This document shows, one piece after another, positions 61,750-64,000 of a stretch of 64,000 bases of DNA. The stretch's first letter is position 1, and the number at the start of each line of letters is the position of its first letter. The translations under genes were made by a program, and so were the position numbers. The stretch spans positions 152,108 to 216,107 of the forward strand of contig JXTB01000495.1 of NCBI GenBank assembly GCA_002914805.1. Reading direction: 5' to 3'. This stretch comes from Parasponia andersonii. Its lineage: Eukaryota; Streptophyta; Magnoliopsida; Rosales; Cannabaceae. Below the pieces are notes generated by a model that searched no databases, was not told where the DNA came from, and was given only the letters and a program-made list of their open reading frames with translations.

Positions 61750-64000
61750 TCCTTCTTTCTTTAAAAGAATTTCGTCCCGAAATTCAAATATAAACCAAAA
61801 TGTGTAAGTAGTATGGCTTAGAATAGCCATTGGAATAAGGGTAAATAATTGATCACAAAATTAATTAATACCGAGCCAAACACTAGGTAAATCGAATAGT
61901 GTGAAATAAATATTTCTTGTCTGCCATCGAATATCATTAACACATCGATACCGTACAAGAGTATGAGATAGGAATATACATGAAGAAATATATAGAATCA
62001 TAAGATGGTTCACAAGTAGATATTGGGATCCTAATTCAAGAGATTGGAGATGATGACCTTAAGTCAATAATTAGTCACGGAGGTAGTAATGACAATGAAG
62101 ACTAGTAGTCAAAAGTACAAGACTCCTCTTACCTGAGCACTAATTGTTAGGCACCCAATCAGAGTAGCAGATCAAATGTTAGGTACATATAATATCGTCT
62201 CTAGATAACACTAGATCAATAGCACAATATGACAATTCTATTTATCTAATGCTAAACTTAGGCATAAATAATCATTGAGTCAAATAACTCAAACAATATC
62301 CTCATTAGCACAAGATTGCACTCAATAAGATTTCAAATTGAAAAAAAATATATTTGTATTACACCACCTAAGATAGACAAGTTTTTTTTTTTAATCAGAA
62401 ACGACAATAAGAGTAAAACGACATAAGTCATTGACCATTCCTCATACGAGCAAGTAACAATCATATACACAAGACATTTCTAATTAAGAACAAGACTAGA
62501 ATCACCATGAGTGGAAATTTCCAACACAGAAATACTTAGCACAACAAATGTCAATAGGACCACTATACTCCATGTATATAAAATGCAAGTATCCACATAA
62601 TAAATATAGTCCAAAGACTTCCCAAGTCTTTTATCTATGATAATATCATAGAATAATAACCCATACTATAATTAAATCCAAAGACTCTCTAAGTCTTTTT
62701 ATCCAGCATAGGATTATAATAATAATTTAGATCATTGCTTACTTCCAAAGACTTTCTGATTCTTTGGTATAAGGGAAAATCATATAGAAATGACTCAATA
62801 CCTAATATGCAAATAAAACTGTTAAACAAATTACAATGCCCCGGAAATAAAGTTTCAATAGAATAGGCTATCTCTGCAGCGACACTTGTCTCCCATCTAA
62901 CTCATTTCGTTTTAAAAATCATAAATAATTTTTTTTTTTTTTAAAAAACATCTTTGAAAACATGCGACATAAAATTAGGGGCATATCAGAATACTACACC
63001 AATTCACAATAAAGTCTCACTTTGGCCATAGGTAAACTAAACTTGAACTTCAAGTATTCCTTTTTAAAATATAATAGTAAGAATTCAATAACTCTCAATA
63101 GACTCATGAGTGAACTGATCCCTATGCCATCAATTATACTACCATAATGATGCTTAGATCTATCTCAAATCAAGTAATGAGTCACAAACTGAACTCAGTA
63201 CCAATGAAATCAACGATGACTATAATCTACAATAGATTTTAATCAGAGTCTCTCAAAAAGTTTAGGAGTCAACACAAGCAAAGTACCACCAGTAGTATTC
63301 ACCCAATAATGCAAAGAGGGAATACATCGACAAAATTAATTCTTGTCATCATCAATCAATCAATTTCGTGTCTGACACACTAATTCTACTTATTAAGCTA
63401 GGTAAGTACAATAAGAAAAATATATATATATATATATATAATCTACTAATTAAACTATCATGCACTTAAAATATGTCAATTTCTTTTAAATTATAATTAA
63501 ACATAATTGAAATTTTCTTAAAATTTTCAAAACTTCTCTGTAGTTTCCAAATATGTCTTCCTAAGAGATTCAAAGCTTTTTTTTGTTGTTGTTAAACCAC
63601 GTTATACAAATAATTTCCCATAGTTCTTTAAAAAAAATTTAGATAATACATTAGTGAGATTTTCTTTAGGTTTTATAATTTTAAAATACTACACTTTGAG
63701 AATTTTATTTTTAAAAAAATAATTTCGAAAGACATTTTAACAATAAGAAGAACCTACAAAGTGTTTTAGAAAATAATAGAGGGTGTCAAGTGTAATTTTT
63801 TTTTTGAACCTCACTCCACTTGTAAAACAAGTTTATAGAGAATAACCTTCTTAAATAGCCAACTAATTTGTAATACGCAAAAATTCTATGGATTAAAAAG
63901 TTTGAATCGAATTTTAAAGAAAAATACAATATGCCAATTTACACCATTTAATTCTCTCCAAGGCTTAAGTACTCAAAATCAAAATATTTTTATTCAAAAA
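61750..64000 (-). mobile_element. Non-coding interior of the Tekay/Del-type element
   Basis: It continues from the polypurine tract of the LTR at 59155-61749 to the window end. No pol motif is visible in any frame over more than 2 kb, so this is either a long untranslated tail or a large non-autonomous derivative. It holds a hairpin repeat at 62613-62766 (see findings) and a (TA)n run near 63419-63440. Confidence 0.5.

Noticed and set aside
1-64000. CRISPR arrays, bacterial operons, organelle inserts, rRNA
   Set aside because: No regularly spaced identical repeats, no ribosome binding sites and no recognisable organelle or rRNA sequence were found.

Overview
This window is AT-rich nuclear DNA from a flowering plant, most likely a eudicot. 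The evidence is the short GT-AG introns, a plant-type MATE (DETOXIFICATION) gene, long-LTR chromovirus, Tat and copia retrotransposons, MULE, hAT and SINE elements, and many (TA)n and (GA)n runs. I cannot name the species. Most of the sequence is nested, decayed transposable elements. The only host gene I can defend is a broken MATE transporter on the minus strand (5.2-10.8 kb). I found no rRNA, tRNA or CRISPR, and no undescribed multi-gene system.

Layout. 0-0.4 kb is the tail of a long gypsy LTR; 0.5-2.5 kb is a copia fossil (+). 2.55-5.06 kb is a solo LTR of the gypsy family with a perfect 5-bp target duplication. 5.2-10.8 kb is the MATE pseudogene, with a non-autonomous hAT in one intron. 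11.0-11.25 kb is a tRNA-type SINE with target duplications. 11.46-13.08 kb is a 1.6-kb fold-back element, followed by a purine-rich tract and a MITE. 15.1-16.0 kb is one end of a DNA transposon. 16.0-19.0 kb is the LTR, primer site and gag of a Tekay/Del chromovirus (+). 19.0-28.4 kb is most of a Tat/Retand-type gypsy element (-) that carries an additional antisense gene. 29.1-30.2 kb is a LINE remnant. 30.2-42.4 kb is a copia element (-); each of its LTRs carries a nested solo LTR, and one LTR holds the only assembly gap (12 N). 42.4-45.5 kb is unremarkable intergenic DNA. 45.5-46.5 kb is the second end of the DNA transposon. 46.5-47.76 kb is a MULE-type element with a perfect 9-bp target duplication. 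47.76-53.76 kb is the LTR, pol and chromodomain of the Tekay/Del element (-). 53.8-55.43 kb is the 3' region and 3' LTR of a Tat element (+). 55.4-59.15 kb is intergenic with one MITE. 59.15-64 kb is another Tekay-type LTR and its non-coding interior.

The most interesting structural signal is that three nested elements (chromovirus, Tat element, DNA transposon) are each present as two parts facing opposite ways, with junctions near 19.0 and 53.8 kb. The chromovirus target duplication reads TAATG at one LTR and its reverse complement CATTA at the other. A single inversion of about 34.7 kb (or a mis-oriented assembly block) after the insertions explains all of this. Other points of interest are the antisense gene of the Tat element, the fold-back hairpin locus, the intact-looking SINE, and the otherwise clean exon structure of the dead MATE gene.
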